Shown here one piece after another: positions 46,901 to 58,562 of a stretch of 64,000 nucleotides of DNA (the stretch's first letter is position 1; each line of letters starts with the position of its first letter). The notes beneath the pieces are model-generated. The model had not been told where the DNA came from. It ran no database searches and saw nothing but the letters and a program-made list of their open reading frames with translations. The position numbers and the translations under genes were made by a program. The DNA is from Glossina fuscipes (lineage: Eukaryota; Arthropoda; Insecta; Diptera; Glossinidae): positions 4,594,352 to 4,658,351 of the forward strand of contig NW_023998457.1 in assembly GCF_014805625.2 (NCBI RefSeq). The letters are read 5' to 3'.

Positions 46901-48644
46901 ATTACAATATTTTTGGTTATTTTCAATTTAGTGAATTTAAATGAATGCATTCTTGTTAAATTATTTGATTGTAGCAAAAAGAGGAACAAAACTTTATACT
47001 TCCTCTGCTATCTACAAATATATATAGCAGAGAAGAACAATGCATTTAGACAATTTTCCATTTATTTTCAGTTAAAAATATACTTTCACTAAAAACCCAA
47101 ATACATTTTTGATAACAATGACAAAAGGAAAATTTTGTTAACTTCCTGTTAAAAGTTTTTACGAGAAAACAAAAATCTAACAATAATAACTTGCAGTGAT
47201 AGCTTGACAAACAAATATAACTGCTGTTCTTCTTTTCATCACCATTTCCTTTCCAACATGGTTTTCCTATCGAGACTGTTACGTAGTCGTAGTGTTGAAA
47301 AAGAACATCAAAAAAAATTTGGTAAAATGCGGTTAAGATTCATCGACTAAGTCGATTGTTGTTGGTTGAAATGTTAAGAAAGTTGAAAGTTAAAAACTTT
47401 CAAATAGTTACAGACGACCAGCGTATACTAACGCAATAGTATCAATGTACGTACATTAACGTACGTAAGTATTAAAGTGCCCCAGTAAACAGATTACAAG
47501 AAAAATTATCAAAGTGTACTAAGACTATAAGAAACATTAGCACAAGAAGACAAGACAGGACAAGACATGAAATGGATATGAGTTGAAAATAACTAAAAAC
47601 GATATTAACAATTACTCGATAATGATAGAGGAAAAAAAGGATTGAACTTAAATATAAGAAACAAATTATTTAACTAGAAAAGGAAGTTATGAAAAGTTAT
47701 GTAAAGAGAATGAAACAAAGGAAAAGAAACAAAAGCAAAATAATGTAAATGAAAACTTTCAGAAATTGTTGTACTTTCCATTACCCGGCCACTCTTTTAC
47801 AGCATTTTTATCATAAATTTCATTAAAAAGTCTTTAGTGAAGCATTGCAAAGCTTCTGGAAAACTTTGAACGATACTCTTTCACCTTTAACTTCTTACGC
47901 GGTGCACTATGAACCCGTTCAAGTCGTGGTAAATGTAATATAATGCAATTAATTATAATGACACTTATTAAGAATTTCCCTTTCAGCTCGTGGCACGTGT
48001 GACAAGGCATCATCAAGTGTATAATACATAAACATATTCGTGTTTACATGAAACAAGTTCACATTCAAACTTTTCATGAAGGAGGAAATGTAAAGCAAGA
48101 AAACTTTAAACAAAAAAAAAAAAAAAAAATAACCGACAACATAATTAAATAAGTTGTGAAACTCTTTCTTACGATACACTTTTAAAGCAAATAATGGAGA
48201 GATACGTTTCTTAAAAAGGTTAATTAAATGTAGGTAAGCATTGAAAGTTTATTAAAAGACCGTAAAGGACAAAGCGAGTCGAAATTTTTAAAATAAATGC
48301 TTATTATAAATGCAATTAATTCTTTGATTAAAAGGTACGTATTTTCTTGATCAAAAAATAACGAGAATTTTGAACTTTTTAAAAGAAATACACATGCTCA
48401 TATAAGGCTCCTAACTGGCAACTTTTCCCAGCACATTCCTTATGAACCCACCGTCATTGAAGTGATTGAGTATGTACCCTAAACTGCTCGGCTATTCCCG
48501 CCAAGATTATTTACTCCTTTAGCTGCCAAAATGTATTCGGCAGCAAGCAATGCCTATTAAATTAAGGTAAATTATATTTGTACAGTAATAGTCAAGATAA
48601 ACCCAGTTCGACAATCATGAAAGAATTGTGTTTATAGCTTACAT
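46901..48644. other. No recognised gene or repeat
   Basis: One of the longest repeat-poor stretches, very A-rich at 47500-47750 and with an A run at 48111-48129. No coding frame recognised. Confidence 0.4.
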
Positions 48645-49525
48645 CGCTTGTGGTATAGCGTATGTTAAGTTAGTGGGGACGTAAATAACATCCGGAAGGG
48701 ATTAAGAGGAACCCGCCTTTTATTATGCCGACCGGCTCAGAATCATTTTCTAAATCGGTCTGATGTTTATCGATAAAAAATTATCTGCAAGCTGCAGGTC
48801 ACAAATTGTTAAGATATTTTGATGAAGGCTATTGAAAATGGCTCGGATCGATCCACTTTTTCGACTATAACACCGTATTGCAATTTTCAAAATTTCTTAG
48901 CAAAAGTGACTAAGTAGTAGTATTTCGCCACTGTAAATTAGTGTGAAAACTTTGGAATGCTTGGAGCTATTTTTTGAACCCGTCTTTTGCGGAAACTAAA
49001 GCTTTATAAGGATAAAGGTCAAATTTCCAATATTTCATGTCGAAAATTGGCTCATAATAGTATATTGACAAAGAAACCCAGTTTATCGAATTTGGACCGC
49101 GTAGGTCTTCTTTGCGGATACCACCGCATATAAGGATTCTGATGAAACGTAACTCTTTATATGCCAGAAAAGCCTAATTGAACCACATGGGTATATATTT
49201 CTTCCCTCACTCCTTATAAGACGTCATAATAATTCATAGGAGGATTTCAGCAAAAAAAATTTACGATTGGGAATTTGTATCACATAAGTCTATTTTTTGT
49301 GGGCCCTCACTTATGTAGGTGCTCTCACGAAACGAAACTCTTATATTGAGAGGAAATCTAACCTTCCAATATGCAGGCTCTCATGAAAATTATGACTTTG
49401 CATGACAATAATCTGTATGTTTCGGTATATTAATATCAAAGTGAGCGAATAACGACCCTTGGCGAAATCCTGTAGGGTATGTAAAGGCCGACGCTGCTCG
49501 ACTACAATTATTAACCTGCTTGTAT
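48645..49525 (+). repeat. Family A repeat, full-length copy
   Basis: GCTTGTGGTATAGCGTATGT, GGCTATTGAAAATGGCTCGG, ATCCACTTTTTCGACTATAA and GGTCTTCTTTGCGGATACCA in order, ending GTAGGGTATGTAAAGGCCGA. Confidence 0.85.
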
Positions 49526-50129
49526 ACTAAGTGTTCAGTTTGACTTATTACATATTTTTTTCTTTATTCAGCCAGCAATTAAAATTAAATACTTATTGTT
49601 ATGCTGATATTAGCATTTACCATAAATATTTGATATAGGGCGGCTGATGTAATGTTAAGCTGTCAACGAATATGCAATTCAGCGTTACACACACATAGGT
49701 ACAACTTCTTCACTTATTGTCTTGAGATTGATCAGTGACTGAGAAACTTTAGCCTTCGGTGTACCTTTTCGTTCAGATTGGGGAAGAGGACAGGTCCTCA
49801 CGTGCAGAAATCCATTTCCTCAACAGAATTTCATTACATTTCATTTCGGTAAAATCTATTGCGTGGGCAGAATGGCAATACGATTCTGCTATACATCGTA
49901 TATATTTCATTTCACATTTTTTAAAAGATTGAATCACAAGATCACAATAAATAGTACAAAACTTATAATCCTGTTGACATATCTTGCATTATTATGTAAT
50001 AAGGAGACCGTAAAGTAATATCGTTTCTACGTACGTCGATATTCACTAGTTATTCATTAGAAGTGGAAGCAAATCCATGTCAGACAATCGAAAACTGTTA
50101 AATACTCTAATAATCAATCTTGGTCGATC
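49526..50129. other. No recognised gene
   Basis: A plus-strand frame without a start is open over about 89 codons near 49745-50013 (contains GVPFRSDWGRGQVLTCRNPF). No family recognised; probably chance. Confidence 0.3.
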
Positions 50130-50600
50130 ATCCAAAAACATCTGATACAGATTGGTAAAGAGCAGGTGTTTGGATCCCGTATAATCTGTACATGGGAACC
50201 GACGCAACTTACTGCTTCAGCTGCACAATACAGAAGAGTTTTTTAATAGCTTAAGCACATGAGGTAAAAAGTTAGGTTCCCTATGATGATCTAAAGGGCG
50301 AAAGGCATTGGTTCTCGCCGAATGAGGTAAGCTTACACCTACAAACGCTCTTGTGTATTTGTTGAGGTATTCAAGAGATCATACATTTTAAAATGCTGGA
50401 ATTGGATGGAAAGCGTCCACCGATTGAAAAGCTGTTATGCTACAATACCATAATGCAAGTAAACTGCGCGAGACCCTGGAAAAAATTAGTAAATTGACAT
50501 GAGAGGCATTGTCTCACACACAATACTCGCTCGACATTGCATTATGAAGTTTCTAGTTATTCTGAACACCGCAACATGCTTTAAATGGAAAAAAATTCGA
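50130..50600 (+). mobile_element. Heavily eroded mariner transposase fossil
   Basis: The frame near 50445-50580 reads VMLQYHNASKLRETLEKI, then stop-EALSHTQYSLDIA, matching the mariner order HDNARP...WEVLPHPPYSPD.A. The second catalytic Asp codon is lost (H-NA where members have HDNA), and the third region is broken by TGA and TAG. Upstream, AGVWIPYNL and RHWFSPNEV resemble the WVPHNL and KRSW..PNE segments in other frames. Confidence 0.6.
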
Positions 50601-50825
50601 AAATTCGAATAATATCCAAGAAGCCACCTCCAGATATTTTGCTCAAAAACCAATTGATTTTTAACGTTCCGGCATTGAAAATTTACACACTACGTCATTA
50701 CCCTTCGGTCCCCTAAAGTTATAATAACTTTGCACATATGCATATGCTTAAAAAATTCGCTTTTGCTTATGAGCAACCGTTATTGTTTGTGAATTATTTC
50801 GTCAAACCATGTAAATGGTTTAAGA

Positions 50826-51367
50826 ATATAAGCTTAAGTTTTTTTTACACAGTCCTTTTTTTACCAGGTTTTGACACAACATGCCTCACCACTAAGAACA
50901 AATACACTTTTTTTACACGGTCTTCTTTTTATCACATTTTTACACAACGTGCTTCACCAATAAGAACAAATACACTTTTTTTTCACGGTCTTTTTTTACC
51001 AGCTTTTAAAATAGCACGGGTCACCAATGAGAACAAATACACCCTTTCTCCATGAATTTTTTATTCAACTTGGCCGCATCTTATGAGGTATACAGTAACT
51101 ATATTGACTGCTTTTTACTTTTTTGTAATAAAAAGATTTTTGTTTTTGTTTTATACATAAGTGATATGGAGTTCGTTATTACATTTTTTACACGGTTTTT
51201 TTTTTTGGAAAATATTCCGAACTTTTCATTTTACTTGATTTTTTAAGATTGGAGAATATATCTTCAAATTTACAATATGTCGAATATACATTTTTACACG
51301 ATTGTTTTTTTTGCGCGATATTCTAAGGAACATATCTTCTACCTTGTAAAAAAAGAGTCGGTTGTAT
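50826..51367. mobile_element. MITE of the TTTTTACACG type with internal 68-bp tandem repeat
   Basis: The right end TTGTAAAAAAAGAGTCGG then TTGTATA matches that of 8493-9120. Inside, a 68-bp unit (ACACGGTCTTC...AAGAACAAATACACTTTT) occurs three times from 50847, 50915 and 50983. The long open frame here is a by-product of the repeat. Confidence 0.65.
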
Positions 51368-51861
51368 ATGCTTTACAGACTTTCCTACACGATTTGTTTT
51401 CCAATCCATTAACAATAATGCACAAATCTAATATGAAAATGTCGTAAGCAAAAAGATTTAATATTTATAAGCAAAACACTTTGAAGAATAGCCACATAAT
51501 TGCGTGTCTAACTCTTGTTTTCGTTAGGAATCACTGCAGTAAAGTTTGTTCAGGGCCCATGAATATTTATATTTCTATGTGCCATTTTATTTACCACAAG
51601 AGACATACTATAAATACTTTCAAACGATAGCTATATAATTGTTGATGAAGTTTCCTTTTCCTTAGGGATCACTATACAAATCCGACGGTAAAGATTATTC
51701 GCAGCTTATGATTATTCTACAGCATTTTATTTAACTCAAAAGATCTATAATAAAGTCCTTTCAGATAAGAATAACAATGAATTTTCGCAAACGAACCAGA
51801 AATGAAACTAGTTAGCAAAAGTAAAACTCAAACAAAACAAACTTATGGAAAAAGAAGAGAA
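51368..51861. other. No recognised content
   Basis: AT-rich spacer between a MITE and a family B copy. Confidence 0.4.
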
Positions 51862-52225
51862 ATAAGTAAAGAAAAAATATATCCGGCAATGACCGAATCT
51901 TTTATATTCACCACGCTGCTTTTAAAAGAAACGCAAAAAAAAAGAAAAAAAAAATTTCGCCTAAAATTTTATATCTATATTTTATATATGTAACATTGTA
52001 GTTTATGAGTAATAGATAGGAAACCCAAATTTGCTTTTGAAAGCAGAAGTGTGGTCTCCATAGATGCTGTACTATGAGGTCGCCCTTTTTCACCCGATTT
52101 TTACAACCGACTTGCGGGGAAAAACTTGCAGTATTTTTGCTAAATTTCAAAGCGATTTTTGTATTTTTACGACCGGAGAATGCCTGGACAGACGAAGAGA
52201 CATGCTTAATTAGATATTGAATTTG
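51862..52225 (+). repeat. Family B repeat, shortened copy
   Basis: AAATATATCCGGCAATGACC and GAATCTTTTATATTCACCAC, TAGTTTATGAGTAATAGATA, ACAGACGAAGAGACATGC. Confidence 0.6.
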
Positions 52226-52524
52226 ATCTTAATGGAAAATATATATGTACATGTACATATAGGTCACTGAGGCTTTCTTCTCGCCTTTCCTTCCCCTCCC
52301 TTCCCCTCTTCCATTTTGCCGATCAATAGTAGAAAAAAGTTTGGGCCCAAACCCAGCTTGTGTACTAAATTTTCTCATCGAAATATTCCTTCACTCAATA
52401 TACATATTATGTCATATTGCATATATCATATGTTGTATTTACTTCGAATTATCTGTCTGGCAGCATTTTCTGCAGAATTGCCCCAATTAAGAATCACATT
52501 TTATCTTATTTTTAGTTTATCTTC

Positions 52525-53164
52525 GACTTACTTTCCCACTCTATTTGTAAATGATATAAATAATTTCACTCAGAATTCTAGACTTGCAATGTTTTCAGAC
52601 GATGTAAAAATATATTATTTTGTCCACCTGCTTAATGATATACCTTATCCCCAGAGCGATCTGAATAATTTGTTTGCCTGATCTGCAATTAACGACCTGC
52701 CTGAATCCTGTATTGAGAACTAACGACTTAGCAATCAGGTTTGGCTCCAAACTCAGGTTTAACATTCATATCGACACTTTCGTTAATAAAGCTAAGTCTT
52801 TTCTTGGGTTCCTTAAAAGTTCATCTCACGAATTCGACGATCCTTGTATCATGAAACGCGCAGTTAGAACGAACCTAGAACAAACAGCTCCAGTGTGGGT
52901 ATCAAGTCATGGATGTTGTTTCCATATATTACAGAATCTGTCCGACGGCAATTTCCACTGTCTGTATTGCGCAGCTACGCTTGGGATCTGATGGTGGCAT
53001 TAACCCCGTACGAGAATGGCGTGAAGCTTATTGATTCACCGTCACTTCAGAGAAGAAAGGAACTGTTGGGCATGATATTTAAAGTTAAATTAATTAAGAG
53101 TAACTTATCTATACCGGTATTGTTGGATTACCCTTCTTTGAAGGTTCTGTCTAAGCAGCTCTAA
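52525..53164 (+). mobile_element. LINE reverse transcriptase fragment with the catalytic core, frameshifted
   Basis: LFVNDINNFTQNSRLAMFSD then DVKIYY is reverse transcriptase motif C; the FSDD replaces the more usual F/YADD of non-LTR elements. After a frame change at about 52680, LAIRFGSKLRFNIHIDTFVN, KAKSFLGFLKSSSHEF and APVWVSSHG follow. After a second change, SPSLQRRKELLGMIF aligns with the same block of the 22943 LINE. The EYGSVVW block is damaged. Jockey-like and inactive. The plus-strand region 52316-52524 is open in the same frame but not recognisable. Confidence 0.75.
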
Positions 53165-54269
53165 AGGCAGTATTTTCCTTTGCGTCTCGTATACTCTCGT
53201 GCTAGTTATTTTCCGCATACTCTGCTTCGAGTCTTATGTCTATTGATAAATGAGAATCATAACAGTTGAAGTCCGTTTTTCAAGACCTACAATGTAAGAC
53301 GATAGTTACATTGGACCGATAGTACGAACTTTAAGAAATATTATATTAAATGAATATTGTTTTGTTATGCAAAGCATTTATACATTTTCTCTTATAATGA
53401 AGCAACTTTTCTCGATTGTTTTGTACTTGAAATCGTAACGTTAGCTGCGAACAATATGAAATACATAACTCTTTTTCTCTTGACGCTGAACAGCAAACCT
53501 TCAGTTGTAATTTTGTACTGACCAAGGGATGTACAATTCAATGATAAATATAACATACCTTCCCTGGCGAAGGGTGTATGAATGAAAAGACAAGTAATGG
53601 CAATTTATTGCCTAACCGTTATAAGAAACAAGTGAATTGTAACGTATGTTGTAGGAATGTAGATATGTAGGAAAATGACATAGTTTTAGAGAGAAAAAAA
53701 GATACAGACTACAAAGAAGAATAAAAAAAAGTGGCAAGCAAAAAAAATAAAGGAAAAAAAGAAAATCAATTCCTTTCTCGGGATGAAATACCATAGCAAT
53801 GTAGAAATGTATTAAGTTATCAAAGCATTTGAATTCATCTGCATTTTTGGAGCCGATGAAACGAGAAATCAATCACCCATGGAAGGATTTCTTTAAAGTC
53901 ATTCTTTTAACAATTGAAAATCCAATTTAAAAATGGATATAACTCACCTAGCACACCGTCCGCTAAGAGGGGAAAAAAAGTGTAGTTTATTTAGTCATTA
54001 CTGGCTACAATTGTACATTTCAGCCATATATACATATATGTTAAGCGAAACTCTTAAGCTTGAGGGCTTAAATTACGCATTCCTAGCATTACTTTTCGGC
54101 TTGAAATACTTATACGTGAACTTAAGTCTAAACATTAAACTCTATTATCGATCAGAAAAGCAAGCTCGTAAGCTAAAGTACATAAATAGTTTACAATATC
54201 TGAGGCTTTACGAATTCAAAATCAACATAAGTCTAAGTAACAATTAGGCGACCTTACGATAATTTTTTC
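53165..54269. other. No recognised gene
   Basis: A 104-codon frame at 53933-54247 (MDITHLAHRPLRGEKK...) shows no domain. The rest is AT-rich. Confidence 0.3.
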
Positions 54270-55300
54270 ACTTGAAAAAGGTATTTATTGAGACAAATTG
54301 GTAAAATTTATATTAATCAGGATATTTTTCGCCATTTTCTACAAATAATTTTTCCCATCTGTCTAGAAACATGATGATACCGTGTAGAACGAACGATGTA
54401 GGTTTAGCAGCGATCCGCTCATCAACCCATCTTCGCAATTCCTAAGCATTTCAAAATCGTGTGCCAGTCAAGCATTGCTACATCAATCTGACAAAGTGGT
54501 AATCAGAATGCGCTACGTTTGGTGAGTACGGTGGGTGTGGCAGAACTTCTTAATCGAGCTGCAATAATGTATCTTTGATAACTCTTGCAACGTTTGGTCC
54601 AGCGTTGTCATGCAAAAGGATGACTTTGCGTTTGTTAACCGCTATTGTTGGTCTTTTCTGCAACAATACATCGTTCAATTTGTTCAATTGACATAGGTAC
54701 ACATGTGCAGTGACAGTTTCATTCGTTTTTAGCAACTCGTCGTACACTACACCTTGCTGATCCCATCATATGCTCACCAAAACGTTATGGCCGTGAATAT
54801 TCCGTTTCGGTGTGTATGTGGACGAATCCTTTGGACTGACTGACGTCTTTTTGCCCTTGGGAACGTCATAGCAAATTCACTTTTCATTGCCAGTTACAAG
54901 ACGCGGCAGAAAACTCTTCTCCTCTTTTGCCTGACAAGCGATGAATCAGCGATGTAACAACTGTTGGAAATCTCATCTTCAGTCAATTCGTATGGTAGCC
55001 ATTTTGCCTGGTATGATAGGAGCTTTCCTTTCCCATGCAAACGTGTAGAAACAGCTGGTCCATCAACTGCTAAGCTGTTCGAACATGTTTTGAGAGTTTG
55101 AGTGGGGCTTTAACGACCAATAAATCTTCCAATTCGTTGTCTTTGCAATTTTTTCCAGTTGAAACCAAAACCGACAATTGGCACAAATGGAAGACATGTG
55201 GCATCGTCATAAGCTTCGCGAGCAGATTTTTTCAAATCAAATTTAAAAAAAACGAATGAATGTTGGAAACATGATTTTGGTCGTTCCATGATTAGTGTGT
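54270..55300 (-). mobile_element. Mariner transposase fossil, nearly full-length, minus strand
   Basis: Reading the minus strand from about 55290, N-terminal pieces (FKFDLKKSAREAYDDA) are followed by AKWLPYELTED, LVTGNEK-stop, VYDELLKTNETVTA, LNDVLLQKRPTIA, VILLHDNAGPNVA and EVLPHPPYSPNVAHSDYHF. The second (HDN) and third (SDY) catalytic Asp residues survive; the first is changed to Asn (TGN where members have TGD). Three stops fall at or next to positions where members have Trp, two of them TGA (one base from TGG) and one TAA. The N-terminal half is deleted or shifted. The AATAGATGTCGCTGATC at about 55424 may mark the end. Confidence 0.8.
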
Positions 55301-55492
55301 ATGCCCTGAATAACTCAATAGTATTAAGTGTAAAACTGTTATTATGTTTTGAGAAGGATGAAAATCATTGAAGTTAAACCATTGCGTACATTGACACTTG
55401 ACGTTACATTGATATTTTCACCAATAGATGTCGCTGATCAAAATACATGCAAGTAATTATATATAATAAATAACTATCTATAAGTTATGGTA

Positions 55493-55559
55493 TACCGCAC
55501 GGAGTTTCGATCCCGCGATCGCCGACTTGACAGTTTTGAGTCCCCTGGACTATGCGGTA
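55493..55559 (-). ncRNA. tRNA-like sequence, probably a SINE head or decayed tRNA
   Basis: On the minus strand, TACCGCA at the start and TGCGGTA at the end form a perfect seven-pair acceptor-like stem 67 nt long overall. TAGTCCAGGGG fits the pol III A-box and GGGATCGAAACTC the B-box. The D stem (GTCC/GGAC) can form. The anticodon and T stems are poor, so a working tRNA is unlikely. Confidence 0.4.
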
Positions 55560-56124
55560 GCCCGCATTGTAGAGAACTCACGATAAGCTTTCACAAGAAT
55601 CGCTTAAGATTTCACTTGAGAATGGGAGTGATTCGTCTATAATCACAACCTTAACAGAGAAGCAACTGTAACTTTTTGTAAATATTTTCACATGCTAGCT
55701 AAAAGACTAATGCGAAGTCTTAAGCATCCTTTGCATTTCAGATTGATAGTTTTTTAATGATAATTGTGAGGCAATATCGGCTTCTTTTCTTAAACTTTTC
55801 ATTTTGAAGGGATATTATATGTACAAAACTGGACTAAGGAACTAAGCAAAGCTTTAATATTTTATTTTAATTTTCACGTTTGCTAGAGCATTACGGAAAT
55901 TCCTAAAAAGGAAAAATGGACAGGCGTATGGCATTATCTTCTCTTGATTTAATATATGTCTGTGTCACGGCAAAACCATTAAGCTGTTAGTCGATATTCT
56001 TTGCTTACTCGGTTACTAGGGCGAGTTTTATCATGTATAAAAATGACGTTTGTTGATAAAATTTTCCTGCAAATCTATTCCACGTTGTATGTAGATGTAC
56101 GACTTTCTAATAAAATGAATGAAA
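55560..56124. other. No recognised content
   Basis: AT-rich spacer. Confidence 0.4.
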
Positions 56125-56850
56125 CAAGTAAGGACATTATAGTCGAGTAAGGCCACCATTAAATATTCTACACCACATTGTCTAACACAATTTTTCTTTT
56201 TGTAAGAAATTACTTTTATGGGTCAATTCTCATCACCACTTATTAAACTTTAGACATTTCTGCTCTACAAATGGATAGTTTTCGTGAAAATCCTTATTGG
56301 GTTAGGGTCCAACAAATAGGCCGACAAGGTCCAAATTTGGTGCAGTTAATTTTTTTATGTTAAATTATGAAGCATTGAAAATTATAGCTTTTTGTCGCAT
56401 GAACCGCAGTTTTCATCATACGAGAGGGGGTATAAATCAAATTTGCCCCAACCGGTTCAAGGTTTTCATATCAATTTGGAATACCGAAATACTACTAATT
56501 AACTACTATTCTCGAGAAATTTTAAAAATTGCAATTTTTCACCATATAACGACTTCTCAGGATAGGGCGTTATGTGGGGACTGCTTAAAAAAACTCTACC
56601 GATCCGAACCATTTCCAATAGCGTTCGCCCTCGGATCAAAACCTTTTACAAATATGTCAAAAATTGCGATCTGTAGCTTGTATACAAATTTATATGGGCA
56701 GGCATCAGAGGGACAGACGGACATTCACAATTACATCAATTCAGATTGTAATTCTGAATCGATCGGTATAATGAAAGGTGGGTCTATCTTAAACTCTTCT
56801 AGGTGTTACATACGTCCGAACTAACTTAACCTGCACCACGAATGGTGTAT
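56125..56850 (-). repeat. Family A repeat, full reverse copy
   Basis: It opens AACAAGTAAGGACATTATAG and TCGAGTAAGGCCACCATTA. It contains GATCCGAACCATTTCCAATA, GAGGGACAGACGGACATTC and AATTCTGAATCGATCGGTAT, and ends CCTGCACCACGAATGGTGTA. A 155-codon plus-strand frame across it is accidental. Confidence 0.85.
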
Positions 56851-57074
56851 GGTATAAACATGAATGTTCATAGAGAAAATAGCCGATTGCTGTTGATGAT
56901 GAGAATGTCTACAAATTGCTGTGACCTTTATCTTCCTTTCACACTCAGCTTTAGATTTTATTTCAAGGTTTGCAATTTAAAATCTCACTATATTGCTACA
57001 GGACAATGAAATCATCTTACAACTAATTCACATATATATGCCAAAATAAAACTCTACTCTACGTTCGTCTATAA

Positions 57075-57103
57075 ATATGTGTTAGTCTAGGTCGGATTGA
57101 AAA

Positions 57104-57147
<44 letters not shown>

Positions 57148-57440
57148 TGCATATACATATAGTTATATGCACACATATCACATCATACACATATATACAC
57201 CTATGCATATATGTATATATTAAGTAAGCTTTATTACCTCTCAGATAAACTCCCCTACATAAAAGCAGGATAGTGTATGTGTTAGTGCAGATCTGATTTA
57301 GATGAGAATTTCATATATTTAGACTTATATAATTTCATATATTATTATATGTATATGTATATGTATACATATATATTTAGGTACGTATACATCAACTATT
57401 GTTTTATTACCTCTCAGACACACTCTTAAATAAAGTTAGG
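57075..57440. repeat. Duplicated module enclosing AT microsatellites
   Basis: TATGTGTTAGTCTAG...AAATTTCATATA...TTTATTACCTCTCAGATAAA at 57075-57260 recurs as TATGTGTTAGTGCAG...GAATTTCATATA...TTTTATTACCTCTCAGACAC at 57275-57440. An (AT)17 run lies at 57109-57142. Confidence 0.75.
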
Positions 57441-57844
57441 CATTGCAAACCATAGAATAACCTAAATTTTTAGAAAGCTGATGGTTTGTTAAACTTTAAA
57501 AAACTCTGCTTGAATGTACTAAGTATGTTGCAAATGGTATCTTTAGTGTTTAAGAAAACAGTATCTAATACACTACTATTACTATGAATGTTTACTGCAG
57601 TTGTAAATAATCTATGACCATGAGGGTTTGAGAAGCGTCGCAGATATATATATATATGCAGTATTAATTGCTATTTAAATGAATAAACTTGAAATGTGGT
57701 TGTTGGGATTGTAATCGCTTGTAACCGCAATTGATTTCATAAAAAGTAAGCTTAATAGGTCAAATGTCTTACGAATGAACTGAAAGGTAACCTACGTGGT
57801 ATATAATAGTTCACCACATGCTACCGAAGCAATAAAGAACCAAA

Positions 57845-57990
57845 CTTGTAATACCCCATAAAAGAATATAAATACTTGGCTAGTTTCAAATTTGTAAAGC
57901 ACCTAAATATTTCCTGTTCGTAAAAGTCAAGACATGCAAGAATTTGAAAGTGCCTCGAAACTTTCGAAAAGATACGCCCACAATCACACA
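57845..57990 (-). repeat. Family B fragment, reverse
   Basis: ATACTTGGCTAGTTTCAAAT and AAACTTTCGAAAAGATACGC resemble inverted B 5' module sequence. Diverged. Confidence 0.4.
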
Positions 57991-58562
57991 GGCCGATGTA
58001 ACAAAATCACCTTTGTAAAAACCTTTGCTTTCTGTGTTTCTTTGCTTATTATTCATAAAGTGCAAATATTCGGTTTGCTCTTTTCTTTGTTCTTTTGCAC
58101 CATTCCTTTGATAGAACTTACGCAATCAGAAGCGAGAACGAAAGGATACTCTCTCCTGTTTAGGCTTCAACACGGCTTCTAAGTTTATTCTCAAGCTTTC
58201 TAGCTTTGCTCATTCTTAAATTGCAAACAATAATTTTCAAAAGAAAAACACTTATGGTTACTTGAAGGCTATTTTTACAAGTTTGATCCTAAAGTGATTT
58301 TTAAGGCGTTTGCACTCTCTTCATTTACGGCATCCAAGTCATTTTTAAACCGTATCGATGATTGTCCACCACCTAACCTGACCTATCTCAAGTTCAATAA
58401 AACAAAATGTAAATATATATAAATTGATCAAAGTACATAAGTTAATGCCTTGACAAATGTTGTTACCAAACGACGCTGCCATCAGCAATGTGACTTTAGC
58501 ATAAATCCAAAAACAATTATGCGACGTTCATGTCTCCCTTAGCTGACACGTTTTGAGACAAT

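Noticed and set aside
50738..51055. 105-codon open frame
   Set aside because: It arises from the 68-bp tandem repeat inside a MITE; the peptide repeats with the DNA.
56357..56824. 155-codon plus-strand open frame
   Set aside because: It lies wholly inside a reverse family A repeat and other copies do not keep the frame, so it is accidental.
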